NCBI GenBank assembly: GCA_963922205.1
Contig: CAWUHX010000207.1
Location: 310,001 to 374,000, forward strand
Direction: 5' to 3'
DNA: 64,000 nt
DNA from: Romanomermis culicivorax
Lineage: Eukaryota > Nematoda > Enoplea > Mermithida > Mermithidae
Part shown: positions 8,282 to 15,731 of the stretch, in pieces
Numbering within the stretch: the stretch's first letter is position 1
Layout: each line of letters opens with the position of its first letter
Program-made: the position numbers and the translations under genes
The notes under the pieces: model-generated
Databases searched by the model: none
Seen by the model: only the letters and a program-made list of their open reading frames with translations
What the model was told of the DNA's origin: nothing

Positions 8282-9350
8282 TCAAATAAAAATTCCATCA
8301 AATTCAGCATAGTTTCTTAGTTGTAATTTGCTCTGTGGACTCTTGACTATCTGCACCCAATCTGGTTCTGTGGCACCAGATTTACACATCAGAGTATGCA
8401 CATTAGCTTTTCCTTCGAGTTGATTGACATACTGAATAAAATTTTGATGGTTCTGAAGATTCAGCTGTTCAGCATAGAAGAAAAATGTCATTTCTGTTCT
8501 TCTTTCATAGAATGTGTTGACAATTTCTTCAAAACAAGAGCGAAACAGGTTTCCTTGCTGCTGAAAAAACCAGTTGTATTTTATGGAAACTGTTAGTACT
8601 TTCAGACGTAAAAGATCTTGAACAATTGTGTGCAGAAATTGATTTTCATGCATCATCAACTCACAATTTATTAAGCTAAGTTCTTTGGGATTGTACCGAT
8701 AAATAAAGCCTGCCATATCACTATTGATTGCATTACAATAAATTAAGGATAGTGATTTTACCTCATAGTGAAAATAGTTTCCTATCGTTTGACTTTCCAA
8801 TATGCAATCCATAAGTGTCATCGATTTTTCTTTCGAGTCTCTCTCAAAGAATGCTCCGATTACTTCTTCCCATGATGAATTCACTGTTACGTCACGTATT
8901 TTCAGATTACTAGCATTACTCCTGAACAAAATCTGTATACAAATCTGAAAAATTGGATTGCACTATAACTCCTTACTTTTTAAAAACTGACATCAAGCGA
9001 TGTTTGTTAACTTCATTTAAATGGAATCCAGCATGAAAAGCCTGACTGATGCTGATTTCAATCATAGGACCACCTTTTACTGGAAAAAGAAGAGGGTTAT
9101 TATAAGGGTTACCTTTCCTGTAACTGCCAATGAATCTTTCGCCAATAGCTGGATTAAATTCTTCAATATTGATCTTGATGGTTAAATTTTTAATTACAGG
9201 CCACTGATGTCGTTTTATAACAGCTGAAAACCATTGGCAAACTCTTTGGCATTGTACACGATCTTGTACTGACAAAAACGAGCAAGTTTTAATGAGAACT
9301 TCAGCTGGTAAATGACTTAATCGATCCTGAAATGTTTTCCTTAGATACAT
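8282..9350 (-). CDS. F-box protein, two exons
   Basis: Exons 9350-8977 and 8921-8282 flank a 55-nt GT-AG intron (8976-8922). Joined length is 1014 nt (337 aa), exactly in frame. The N-terminus (residues about 11-45) is a typical F-box: L-S-H-L-P-A-E-V-L-I-K-T-C-S-F-L followed by V-C-Q-W-F-S-A-V-I. F-boxes bind Skp1 and make the protein a substrate receptor of SCF ubiquitin ligases. The remainder shows alternating hydrophobic patterns (K-S-L-S-L-I-Y-C-N, K-E-L-S-L-I-N-C-E) resembling degenerate leucine-rich repeats, as in FBXL or nematode F-box proteins. I chose the ATG at 9350. The gene lies inside the Polinton between polymerase and capsid clusters, so it is probably cargo captured from a host to redirect protein degradation. 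That role is inferred. No TATAAATA box precedes it. Confidence 0.75.
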
Positions 9351-9353
9351 CAA

Positions 9354-9619
9354 ATAGCTTCCAATTGTGATGTCTCACTTGTCCGAACATAATTAAACAA
9401 TGTAGGAATAAAAACTGGAGTAAAAATTTAGAAGATGCAAAATTGGAAATGACTGCATTATTTTCCAGACGAATTTTTATACCCTAAAATTTGTCATACT
9501 GTAATAATGTGCAATAGTGCGCAACATTTTTATTGTCCAAAAAGTGAGTCATAATGCAACATTGTGCAATAGTCTGGCTAGTCTGTAAGCTTCCAGCCAG
9601 CTAATTTTTTTGGCATTAT
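9354..9619. other. intergenic segment, no gene seen
   Basis: AT-rich spacer between the F-box gene start and the AT-hook gene end. It holds two direct copies of TGTGCAATAGT (around 9508 and 9563) and no promoter motif I can support. Confidence 0.5.
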
Positions 9620-10066
9620 TCATGCTCTCATTAAATTCTCTAGTTCTTCTTCAGACATACCGCCAGGCTCATATTCATAGAAAACATCTTCTAGTTCTTC
9701 TCGCTCTCCTTGTTGTATAGCTGGGTATGTTTTTACTTCCAGCTTTTTATGTTTAGGTGGTCTGCCTGGTCGCTTTTTGGGGGGTGGTGTGACGGCATAT
9801 TTTATTTCCGTCTTTGGTTCAACATTTACCACTATAGGTGCAGCTGCTTTTTTCTTTCTCTGCTCGTCATATACATTTTGTTGCTGTGTTAAATTTGCAT
9901 ATTGTGCAAGTTTTTGTTCTGCATCTTTATTGCTCTTGAGAATGTTTTCCTTTTGTGTTTTTATATTTAGTTCTGCTGTGAGTAATGGGTCTTCTGTGAT
10001 GCGACTTTTTTTCATTAATGAATCGAAAAATTCACTTGGTATTATGTACATTTTTTTGGCCATCAT
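9620..10066 (-). CDS. AT-hook protein, candidate DNA-binding core protein
   Basis: A 148-aa protein. The N-terminus (M-A-K-K-M-Y-I-I-P-S-E-F-F-D-S-L-M) looks like a small conserved Polinton protein, followed by a helical Gln/Asn/Lys region. Residues about 96-108 are an AT-hook (K-K-R-P-G-R-P-P-K-H-K-K), which binds the minor groove of AT-rich DNA. The tail is acidic (E-E-E-L-E-N-L). The start overlaps the stop of the upstream gene as ATGA (start 10066, stop ending 10063), pointing to coupled translation from one mRNA. A role in packaging or condensing the element's AT-rich DNA is a guess from the motif. Confidence 0.7.
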   Translation of the reverse strand: MMAKKMYIIPSEFFDSLMKKSRITEDPLLTAELNIKTQKENILKSNKDAEQKLAQYANLTQQQNVYDEQRKKKAAAPIVVNVEPKTEIKYAVTPPPKKRPGRPPKHKKLEVKTYPAIQQGEREELEDVFYEYEPGGMSEEELENLMRA

Positions 10067-10383
10067 AATGCCTTTTTCAATGATTGAAAAATTTCTGAAA
10101 CAAAGTCTGCCTCTTCAGTAATTAAAATCTTCTGTTTATCACTCTTTGAAGTAGAAGGTAGAGCAAGCAAGTAAAGACTAGTCTCGTATTTTTCACAAAA
10201 ATCTGGATGAATAGAGCAAAATGTGTTATTTAACAGGTGGCGTATGGATTGGGTGAGGACAGAATAAAATTCAGGGGGCGCGTGTTTTATCAATGAATGA
10301 CGTAAGGTTTTTATGAGTTTTTTGTCCCCTAAAAGTGTGAAATATGGTTCACTGATTGAAATTTCTCGTTTAGCTTGAGACAT
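10063..10383 (-). CDS. small conserved-type Polinton protein, function unknown
   Basis: A 106-aa protein. The middle has a helical segment with the pattern R-H-S-L-I-K-H-A-P-P-E-F, and the C-terminus (A-D-F-V-S-E-I-F-Q-S-L-K-K-A-L) is amphipathic. Many Polintons carry a small protein of this layout next to the morphogenesis genes, but I cannot name it. The ATG at 10383 has 25 nt between it and the TATAAATA box (10416-10409, minus). Its stop overlaps the start of the AT-hook gene by 4 nt. Confidence 0.65.
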   Translation of the reverse strand: MSQAKREISISEPYFTLLGDKKLIKTLRHSLIKHAPPEFYSVLTQSIRHLLNNTFCSIHPDFCEKYETSLYLLALPSTSKSDKQKILITEEADFVSEIFQSLKKAL

Positions 10384-10407
10384 TTTGGAATCAACTGGAA
10401 TTTTTTG

Positions 10408-10421
10408 TTATTTATAAATAA
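10408..10421. promoter_or_regulatory. bidirectional TATA palindrome TTATTTATAAATAA
   Basis: A perfect 14-nt palindrome carrying TATAAATA on both strands (plus 10413-10420, minus 10416-10409). Exactly 25 nt separate the box from the ATG on each side (10383 minus, 10446 plus), so it probably drives both divergent genes. Confidence 0.7.
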
Positions 10422-10445
10422 TGGAGATTCTCAGAAAATGGAAAA

Positions 10446-10889
10446 ATGGATTCCAAAGTTTCTGTTTCTGCTACAATCGCCTCTGTTGTGCTACTTTGCA
10501 TAATAGGTGCTTGCCTCTTTTTTAATCAAGATTTTGAAAGCTCATGCTCCCATCCTATGCACACTAAACTCAATGGTAGGTATCGTGCAACATTTTGTGT
10601 CAATTCAACAAACAGTTTTTTAAACAGTTTGATTATTTGTGAAAATGGCCAACAGTTGACAAATTTTACTCTTTTTGACAGCTACGAAATTTTAAAAGGA
10701 TTGCTTTCGTGTTCCAGTAAGAGAATTGATGGATGTGCTAGAGAACATCTAGTGAAATGTTGTTTTAATCACAACAATTACTTTTCATATGCAGTTCTGC
10801 TTGATAGAGTAATTTTAGATGCAGATGAGGCGATTGATTTATTGACCTTTTTGCAGGTATTTTTACGAATCAAGCCCGCCAAACAGTGA
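10446..10889 (+). CDS. small membrane protein with Cys-rich outer domain
   Basis: A 147-aa protein with a single hydrophobic segment at residues about 8-27 (S-A-T-I-A-S-V-V-L-L-C-I-I-G-A-C), fitting a signal anchor or uncleaved signal peptide. The remainder is predicted outside, with seven cysteines including a Cys-Cys pair and two N-glycosylation sites (N-S-T, N-F-T). The family is unknown; a disulfide-bonded envelope or membrane-interaction protein is one possibility. It is transcribed divergently from the 10383 gene from a shared TATA palindrome. Its last 20 nt overlap the end of the ATPase gene on the other strand, a convergent overlap that shows how compact this element is. Confidence 0.7.
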   Translation: MDSKVSVSATIASVVLLCIIGACLFFNQDFESSCSHPMHTKLNGRYRATFCVNSTNSFLNSLIICENGQQLTNFTLFDSYEILKGLLSCSSKRIDGCAREHLVKCCFNHNNYFSYAVLLDRVILDADEAIDLLTFLQVFLRIKPAKQ

Positions 10890-11523
10890 GGGGGCCTTCA
10901 TCGTCAAACAAATTTGTTCGGAGGCGATTTTGGATGTTATCAACGAAAACATCAATTAGTAAGTAGCCATAGGCGTTATTTTTCATTGTTTGCATGTAGG
11001 CTTGCTTCAGAGGCCCCGAGTTACCATACAACTGATGGTTTAGAGTATCTAAAACATTTAGATGGGGTGTTTTTGTAAGCACAAAGTAGTGCGTGTTTCT
11101 GTTGATAGTTACTGATAAGGGTCCTTTGAAAAATAGATTTTGCGTCAGAAAAAAATTCACTATGCCTTTATGGTGACCATATACTGTAAAAAGACGCGAA
11201 AAGGATGCATCTTTGACCGCCTGATCCACAAGATCATCACAAATCACAACATGAATTTTTCCAGGATTAGGTGCATTCCATTCTTCTACTTTATCAATAT
11301 GCAATCCATTTACAAAACAAATGTTTGGAAATGTCCTGAGAAATTCCTCGAAAAGGGGTTGCCATACATGATAAAAATATATAATTTTTTCTTTTTGCAA
11401 TTTGAAGGGCCATTCTTTGAGCAATTTGAGTATAAAACAGGTTTTACCACTGCCTGTTGCTCCTGTGACCACAAAATTTGCTGGTGCTTTTGAATAAACA
11501 ATGTTGGAGTCAATTTCTTCCAT
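10870..11523 (-). CDS. A32/FtsK-like DNA-packaging ATPase
   Basis: A 217-aa P-loop ATPase that pumps the genome into capsids. Walker A is G-A-T-G-S-G-K-T (residues about 21-28), Walker B is H-V-V-I-C-D-D (about 91-97), and a sensor-like N-F-F-L-T-Q-N follows. Length and motif spacing fit the Polinton/adintovirus/PRD1-type packaging ATPases. Start ATG 11523 lies inside the 3' end of the protease gene (14-nt overlap), and its own TATAAATA box (11555-11548) also lies within protease coding sequence. Confidence 0.9.
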   Translation of the reverse strand: MEEIDSNIVYSKAPANFVVTGATGSGKTCFILKLLKEWPFKLQKEKIIYFYHVWQPLFEEFLRTFPNICFVNGLHIDKVEEWNAPNPGKIHVVICDDLVDQAVKDASFSRLFTVYGHHKGIVNFFLTQNLFFKGPLSVTINRNTHYFVLTKTPHLNVLDTLNHQLYGNSGPLKQAYMQTMKNNAYGYLLIDVFVDNIQNRLRTNLFDDEGPLTVWRA

Positions 11524-11968
11524 TTTTGACTGTTCTACCCAGCTTTCTATTTATAAATTTTTCGAGCCACATGCACACTATCGAGTCATTTTTTCTTCGA
11601 CTATGTGAAAACTCATGCAATATATTTTCAAGTGCTTTGGACCTTGAGAGATGGTAGGCGAAATAAAGGCAGTATAATCCACACAGTCCGCTATATTGCA
11701 TGGGAAAATTTGTTCTGGCAGAAATGGGACCTAATTCAAGCCCATAATTTCTTGGCTCTTTACCTAGACTATCGATAAAAAATGTTTTTCCACCCTTCCT
11801 TTTAAAAAACAAAACCCAGTGAGCACCTTTTTTGGTTGAAGGATCTGTATTGATTATGATAAAACCATTTGAAAAGTGGGGTATTTTATCGCTAGAAAAA
11901 ATACCTTTGAAAAATTTTTTGGACACATAGTCCAACATCAAAAACGCCCTTAGCTGATTTGCATACAT
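11510..11968 (-). CDS. adenain-like cysteine protease
   Basis: A 152-aa C5/Ulp1-type maturation protease. Candidate catalytic residues are His50 (K-G-A-H-W-V-L-F-F), Asp66 (F-F-I-D-S-L-G), Gln91 and Cys96 (Q-Y-S-G-L-C-G-L-Y-C). It would cleave capsid precursors during maturation, as in adenoviruses. The reading frame is open upstream into the capsid gene, but I start at the ATG 11968-11966, which shares its A with the TAA stop of the capsid gene (TAATG). This stop-start overlap suggests translational coupling to the capsid protein. No TATAAATA box of its own is visible. Confidence 0.88.
   Translation of the reverse strand: MYANQLRAFLMLDYVSKKFFKGIFSSDKIPHFSNGFIIINTDPSTKKGAHWVLFFKRKGGKTFFIDSLGKEPRNYGLELGPISARTNFPMQYSGLCGLYCLYFAYHLSRSKALENILHEFSHSRRKNDSIVCMWLEKFINRKLGRTVKNGRN
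11548..11555 (-). promoter_or_regulatory. TATAAATA box for the ATPase gene
   Basis: Exact octamer on the minus strand, with 24 nt between it and the ATPase ATG (11523). It is embedded in the 3' end of the protease coding region. Confidence 0.6.
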
Positions 11969-13191
11969 TAGGGTATGAAATCTAAAATTACATTTCTCCG
12001 CTGATCTATAGTTATAGTATTGTCCCATAACATGTAGAAAAGCATGACATATTCATTATTAATTTTTCCAACATCCCATTGAGCTGTGAAAGTAACAATA
12101 CCATTGGTTCTCACATTATCATCTGGCAGCAGATCAAATGGTAATACTTGATTACCTTCTGCAATGAAATCATCTAGAGTCAAGCCTGTGTCTGTATCTG
12201 CAAACAATTTTTTGACAATTTTAAGTGAATTGAGGTATGGCTCCATCATTGACTCATTTGGCTTATAAGGCAGGGGTGGTACCAACCGCCCATTCACTTC
12301 AATTTGAGCAAACTTGCAGTTTCTCAATATAAAACCAAAGGGACTGAACATGTATATTCCATTAAAAGAATTGGCATTTACCATAGTTGTAATTATTAGT
12401 CGAGGAACTTGTCCATTATTAAGCACAAAATTTGAAATCAAAGTTGTTCCTGATGGGACTGGCAAGGTTCTAACTGATGCATGTGATACAGGATATCTCA
12501 TTGGGAATGCTTTTTCCAAATTCAGCATGCTATTTGCAGTTAAGCTTACTCTTTTTACTTTGAGTACCATTCTAGTTATAGTGAGCTTTTCAGTTTTATC
12601 ATCTGATCCAGACATTAGATGAAAACTCGATGGTGAGGGTATAAGTGTTAGAGAAAATCTAACGCCTGTTGGTAAAAGTTTATTTTGCATGAGCAGGTCT
12701 AAATGTAACCTACCTGCCAAATCGACCAATTGACTTTTTGCAAATTTTTCACACTTGTAATCAAAAGCTGGGTTGATCCCAGCTGCCACCCCTTCAAATT
12801 TGTCTGCTTTGTCTTTCACATACATTTGGGGTATACCCACTGCTCCAATTTTAGCAGCAGCAGAGTATGTAAAATGTGTTTCCATGTAAGCTCTGTAGGG
12901 GTATGTTCCTGTTGCTTGATTTATTATAGTGCCATTAGCTTTGAGCACTACATCTCGAAACGGTGTGTGCAAAAGCAAATTTGATGGTGCCACCCTTACC
13001 CCATCTTTTAACTTTGAGCCATCACTTGCTGTAATTTTACATGTTACTTTTAACAAAAAGCTTGGATCTGTCATCTGAGTGAATGATTCTGGAACATCAA
13101 ATTGGATTGGTTCACCAGACACGAGGGGGTTGGTGGGGTAATACTCCACCTCTGATTCACCAATAATTGTAGTTTCAATTTTTTTTGACAT
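11968..13191 (-). CDS. double jelly-roll major capsid protein (hexon-like)
   Basis: A 407-aa protein. The N-terminal half has the typical Polinton/adintovirus hexon opening: a polar leader, Y-Y-P-T-N-P, a beta strand with I-Q-F-D-V-P-E, then F-L-L-K-V-T-C-K-I-T, P-S-N-L-L-L-H-T and Y-P-Y-R-A-Y-M-E-T. Length and order suit the short Polinton/adintovirus capsid proteins with two jelly-roll domains that trimerise into capsomers. It sits between the minor capsid/basic peptide genes and the protease, the canonical context. The start codon is 37 nt from a TATAAATA box (13235-13228). Its first 17 nt overlap the end of the basic peptide gene, and its stop overlaps the protease start. Confidence 0.9.
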   Translation of the reverse strand: MSKKIETTIIGESEVEYYPTNPLVSGEPIQFDVPESFTQMTDPSFLLKVTCKITASDGSKLKDGVRVAPSNLLLHTPFRDVVLKANGTIINQATGTYPYRAYMETHFTYSAAAKIGAVGIPQMYVKDKADKFEGVAAGINPAFDYKCEKFAKSQLVDLAGRLHLDLLMQNKLLPTGVRFSLTLIPSPSSFHLMSGSDDKTEKLTITRMVLKVKRVSLTANSMLNLEKAFPMRYPVSHASVRTLPVPSGTTLISNFVLNNGQVPRLIITTMVNANSFNGIYMFSPFGFILRNCKFAQIEVNGRLVPPLPYKPNESMMEPYLNSLKIVKKLFADTDTGLTLDDFIAEGNQVLPFDLLPDDNVRTNGIVTFTAQWDVGKINNEYVMLFYMLWDNTITIDQRRNVILDFIP

Positions 13192-13372
13192 ATTTAGAAT
13201 TTCTTAAAGCAAATTTATTTGAATTGTTATTTATAGATGTTTTGCGTTTTGTATTCTTGTATTTTTGTTTCATGACCTTTGATCCTTTACCTTTCTGATT
13301 CTTTTTTTCCTTTTTTTGTGGCACCTCTTCAGGAAGAACCTTACGAGGGCACCCAAATGGTTGATATGCCAT
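13175..13372 (-). CDS. small very basic peptide (core-protein-like)
   Basis: A 65-aa peptide, M-A-Y-Q-P-F-G-C-P-R at the start, followed by repeated Lys/Arg clusters (Q-K-K-E-K-K-N-Q-K-G-K-G and K-N-T-K-R-K). Its charge suggests a DNA-condensing core peptide comparable in role to adenovirus pVII/mu-type proteins, but no homology is claimed. The ATG follows the minor capsid stop by one base (TAA-A-ATG) and its end overlaps the capsid start by 17 nt, so it is part of the polycistronic block. A TATAAATA box lies at 13443-13436, 63 nt upstream. Confidence 0.65.
   Translation of the reverse strand: MAYQPFGCPRKVLPEEVPQKKEKKNQKGKGSKVMKQKYKNTKRKTSINNNSNKFALRNSKYVKKN
13228..13235 (-). promoter_or_regulatory. 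TATAAATA box for the capsid gene
   Basis: Exact octamer on the minus strand, 36 nt from the capsid ATG at 13191. It lies inside the basic peptide coding region. Confidence 0.6.
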
Positions 13373-13373
13373 T

Positions 13374-14078
13374 TTAAATTTGTCTGAAGTGTAGTTTGAA
13401 AATTAGTGGATTTACAGAATCGTAGAAGAAATTGTTATTTATATTTTTCAGAGAAATGAAAATCGAAGAAACATAACTTTTCATAACTTGAGCATAGTTG
13501 ACATAAATATATGAATATGATGCACTTTTCATAGGTTCTGGGAATACATCTATGCATATTGTCCTAGCATCTGGAATAGTCAAATCTGTTGTCACGATAA
13601 ACAAGGGTTCAAACTCTACCAGTTTATTGCCTGTGATTCTAACAGTTTTCTTTGTCCTTTTTGAAGGAATTGTTCTGTCTATTGGAAACCCCAAGAGACT
13701 AGCCAAAAGACCTTTATGGAACTGTAGGCATGTATTTTGAATGTCTACATAAACATATCCATGGTTTATTCCAAATTCTACATCACCTTTTAGAAGTGGG
13801 GGTAGATTTGCATTTAGTTTAGCAATCAAACTTCCTGGTTCTTCCGTTTTTATCATAAAATGACCCTTGAACTCTTGTTGACCATGTATGAAGGTTATAG
13901 TGTTTCCTTCATGAGTGATTGGAGATTTAAGGATTAGCTGAACTAGTCCAACTTCCCAGTCACGTGGAAAAATTAAAGGTTTTGGTAAATGAAAGCTATA
14001 GCCATCAGTCTGCTTCACAGCATTGTTGGTGTTCAAAATTAGACAAAAGTCTTTTGGACCAGAGTTAAAATCATCCAT
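13374..14078 (-). CDS. candidate minor capsid (penton-like) protein
   Basis: A 234-aa protein with the D-W-E-V-G-L-V-Q-L-I-L-K motif at about residues 40-51 and a beta-rich body ending L-I-F-K-L-H-F-R-Q-I. It is related to the product of 1434-2258, so the element has two versions. Position directly before the capsid gene and beta-strand character fit the minor jelly-roll capsid protein described for Polintons. The start overlaps the integrase end by 8 nt. A TATAAATA box (14110-14103) is 24 nt upstream of the ATG, within the integrase gene. Confidence 0.7.
   Translation of the reverse strand: MDDFNSGPKDFCLILNTNNAVKQTDGYSFHLPKPLIFPRDWEVGLVQLILKSPITHEGNTITFIHGQQEFKGHFMIKTEEPGSLIAKLNANLPPLLKGDVEFGINHGYVYVDIQNTCLQFHKGLLASLLGFPIDRTIPSKRTKKTVRITGNKLVEFEPLFIVTTDLTIPDARTICIDVFPEPMKSASYSYIYVNYAQVMKSYVSSIFISLKNINNNFFYDSVNPLIFKLHFRQI
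13436..13443 (-). promoter_or_regulatory. TATAAATA box for the basic peptide gene
   Basis: Exact octamer on the minus strand, 63 nt from the ATG at 13372, inside the minor capsid coding region. It is the most distant of the set. Confidence 0.45.
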
Positions 14079-15141
14079 TTTGCTTTTCCTGATGCTGAGG
14101 TTTATTTATAATCTCACTGACCCATGAATTAAATTTTGATGGATACCCTCTCCATTTTACAAAATAATCAACTTTTAACCCCTTTTTCCGCGTTTTTATA
14201 ATCTTTTCAATAATGTACAAGCCCTGACTATCTATATCAACTTTTTGTAGCTCAGGTTCATAGAAAATTCCTTCTAAAACTTCGTCCATTTGATCCTTAA
14301 TTTTGTACACTGGTGGATTACGCCCCAATCTTTGCGATACAATGAAAAACTCTTCTGTCCAATTGGGCATGAACCCTTTTTCAAATGTTCTCTTGACTTT
14401 ACTCAGACGAACTTTATCGCCAAGTCTGAACTTGAATTTTGGCATTTCTTTGCCCACTCTGAATGCCCTGTGTAAAATTTCTTTTTGATTTTTAGGTCCG
14501 ACATTAGCAGGAAATGTGCCAATGGTTCGATGGTACGAATTATTGTAATTCTCAAGGAGTGAGTTCAAAATTTCCAAATATCTATATGCATTCTTGTATG
14601 TAAAATATTTCCACATTTTTTCTTTTAAAGTCCTGTTAAATCTTTCGACTATACTCGATTTCATTTCGCTTTTGGTCGTAAAAAAATTAATGTACTCATT
14701 CTTTAAAAACTTTTGAAACTCTTTGTTTAAAAATTCTGTTCCAGCATCAGTTTGTAGCACAGCCGGTTTTCTACCCGACTGGAAAACTTTCTCAAATGCA
14801 TCTATAATATTTTGTGAAGTTTTCGATTTTATGGGCACTGACCATGCAAATTTTGAAAAAATATCTATGACATTCAGCAAATATTTATAATCATCGTTTT
14901 CTTTGCTCAATGACTGTAAATCGACCAAATCTGCTTGCCACTGCTCATCGATTCCACTAACAACCACTTTGTTACGTCTATAATGTTTTAGTGCAGGTTT
15001 ATGTAAAGTATAGGTCGGCTGTTTTTCCAGCCATTCTTTGACCTGTTTCCTACTGACCCCCTTGACCTTTTTGAGGAGTCTCTCAATTCCTGAATATCCC
15101 GTTTTAGGATCATAGAAAATGTTATTCAATTTTTTATTCAT
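14071..15141 (-). CDS. Polinton integrase (DDE core plus chromodomain)
   Basis: A retroviral-type integrase of 356 aa, which inserts the element DNA into host chromosomes. The catalytic triad is visible: Asp71 (W-Q-A-D-L-V-D), Asp132 (L-Q-T-D-A-G-T-E-F) and Glu166 (S-S-I-V-E-R-F-N). The N-terminal part (G-Y-S-G-I-E-R-L-L-K-K) is the Polinton-type start. The C-terminus is a chromodomain (Y-I-I-E-K-I-I, Y-F-V-K-W-R-G-Y). I start at the ATG at 15141, not at an upstream Met 24 nt earlier, because the M-N-K-K-L start is closer to the conserved domain and leaves a TATAAATA box 31 nt away. The GAC minisatellite begins about 45 nt upstream. Integrase genes commonly lie next to a Polinton terminus, which suggests the right end is close. 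Confidence 0.93.
   Translation of the reverse strand: MNKKLNNIFYDPKTGYSGIERLLKKVKGVSRKQVKEWLEKQPTYTLHKPALKHYRRNKVVVSGIDEQWQADLVDLQSLSKENDDYKYLLNVIDIFSKFAWSVPIKSKTSQNIIDAFEKVFQSGRKPAVLQTDAGTEFLNKEFQKFLKNEYINFFTTKSEMKSSIVERFNRTLKEKMWKYFTYKNAYRYLEILNSLLENYNNSYHRTIGTFPANVGPKNQKEILHRAFRVGKEMPKFKFRLGDKVRLSKVKRTFEKGFMPNWTEEFFIVSQRLGRNPPVYKIKDQMDEVLEGIFYEPELQKVDIDSQGLYIIEKIIKTRKKGLKVDYFVKWRGYPSKFNSWVSEIINKPQHQEKQNG
14103..14110 (-). promoter_or_regulatory. TATAAATA box for the minor capsid gene
   Basis: Exact octamer on the minus strand, 24 nt from the ATG at 14078, inside the integrase coding region. Confidence 0.6.
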
Positions 15142-15172
15142 TTTACAACAATAATAAACAAACAATTAAATT

Positions 15173-15180
15173 TATTTATA
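15173..15180 (-). promoter_or_regulatory. TATAAATA box for the integrase gene
   Basis: Exact octamer on the minus strand, 31 nt from the ATG at 15141. It lies at the edge of the GAC minisatellite. Confidence 0.6.
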
Positions 15181-15184
15181 GAAA

Positions 15185-15668
15185 TGATGATGAGGACGAC
15201 GACTGGACGATGACGCGACGAAGACAACGACGCGACGAAGACAACGACACGACGACGACAGGATGACGACAGCAACGGCAGGACGAGGACGACGACAGGA
15301 CGACGGCAACGGCAGGACGAGGACGACGACAGGACGACGGCAACGGCAGGACGACGACGGCAACAGCAGGACGAGGACGACGACAGGACGACGGCAGGAC
15401 GACGACGACGACCGCAACGGCAGGACGAGGACGATGACGGCGACGGCAGGACGACGACAACGACGGCAATGGCAGGACGAGGACGACGACAGGACGACGG
15501 CAACGACGGCAGGACGACGACGGCGACGGCAACGGCAGGACGAGGACGACGACAGGACGACGGCGACGATGGCAACGGCAGGAGGAGGACGACGACAGGA
15601 CGACGGCGACGACGGCAGGACGACGACGGCGAGAGCAACGGCAGGACGAGGACGACGACGACGACGTT
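15185..15668. repeat. GAC-rich minisatellite
   Basis: About 480 bp built from GACGAC and GGACGACGGCAACGGCA-type units in variable order. All six frames are open over long stretches and give Arg/Thr/Asp- or Ser/Pro/Arg-rich pseudo-proteins, which I treat as artefacts. Polinton terminal inverted repeats often contain tandem repeats, so this could be part of the right terminus. The left terminus is outside the window and cannot be compared. Confidence 0.85.
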
Positions 15669-15731
15669 TCTATTTTTTTGTCAATTTTTTTCTGAATAAA
15701 TCATTTATATACGTTGTTTGATTCATACTTT

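Noticed and set aside
15138..15721. Several long ORFs in all frames of the GAC array (Ser/Pro/Arg- or Arg/Thr/Asp-rich)
   Set aside because: Simple repeats without stop codons; no domain, and mutually overlapping frames.
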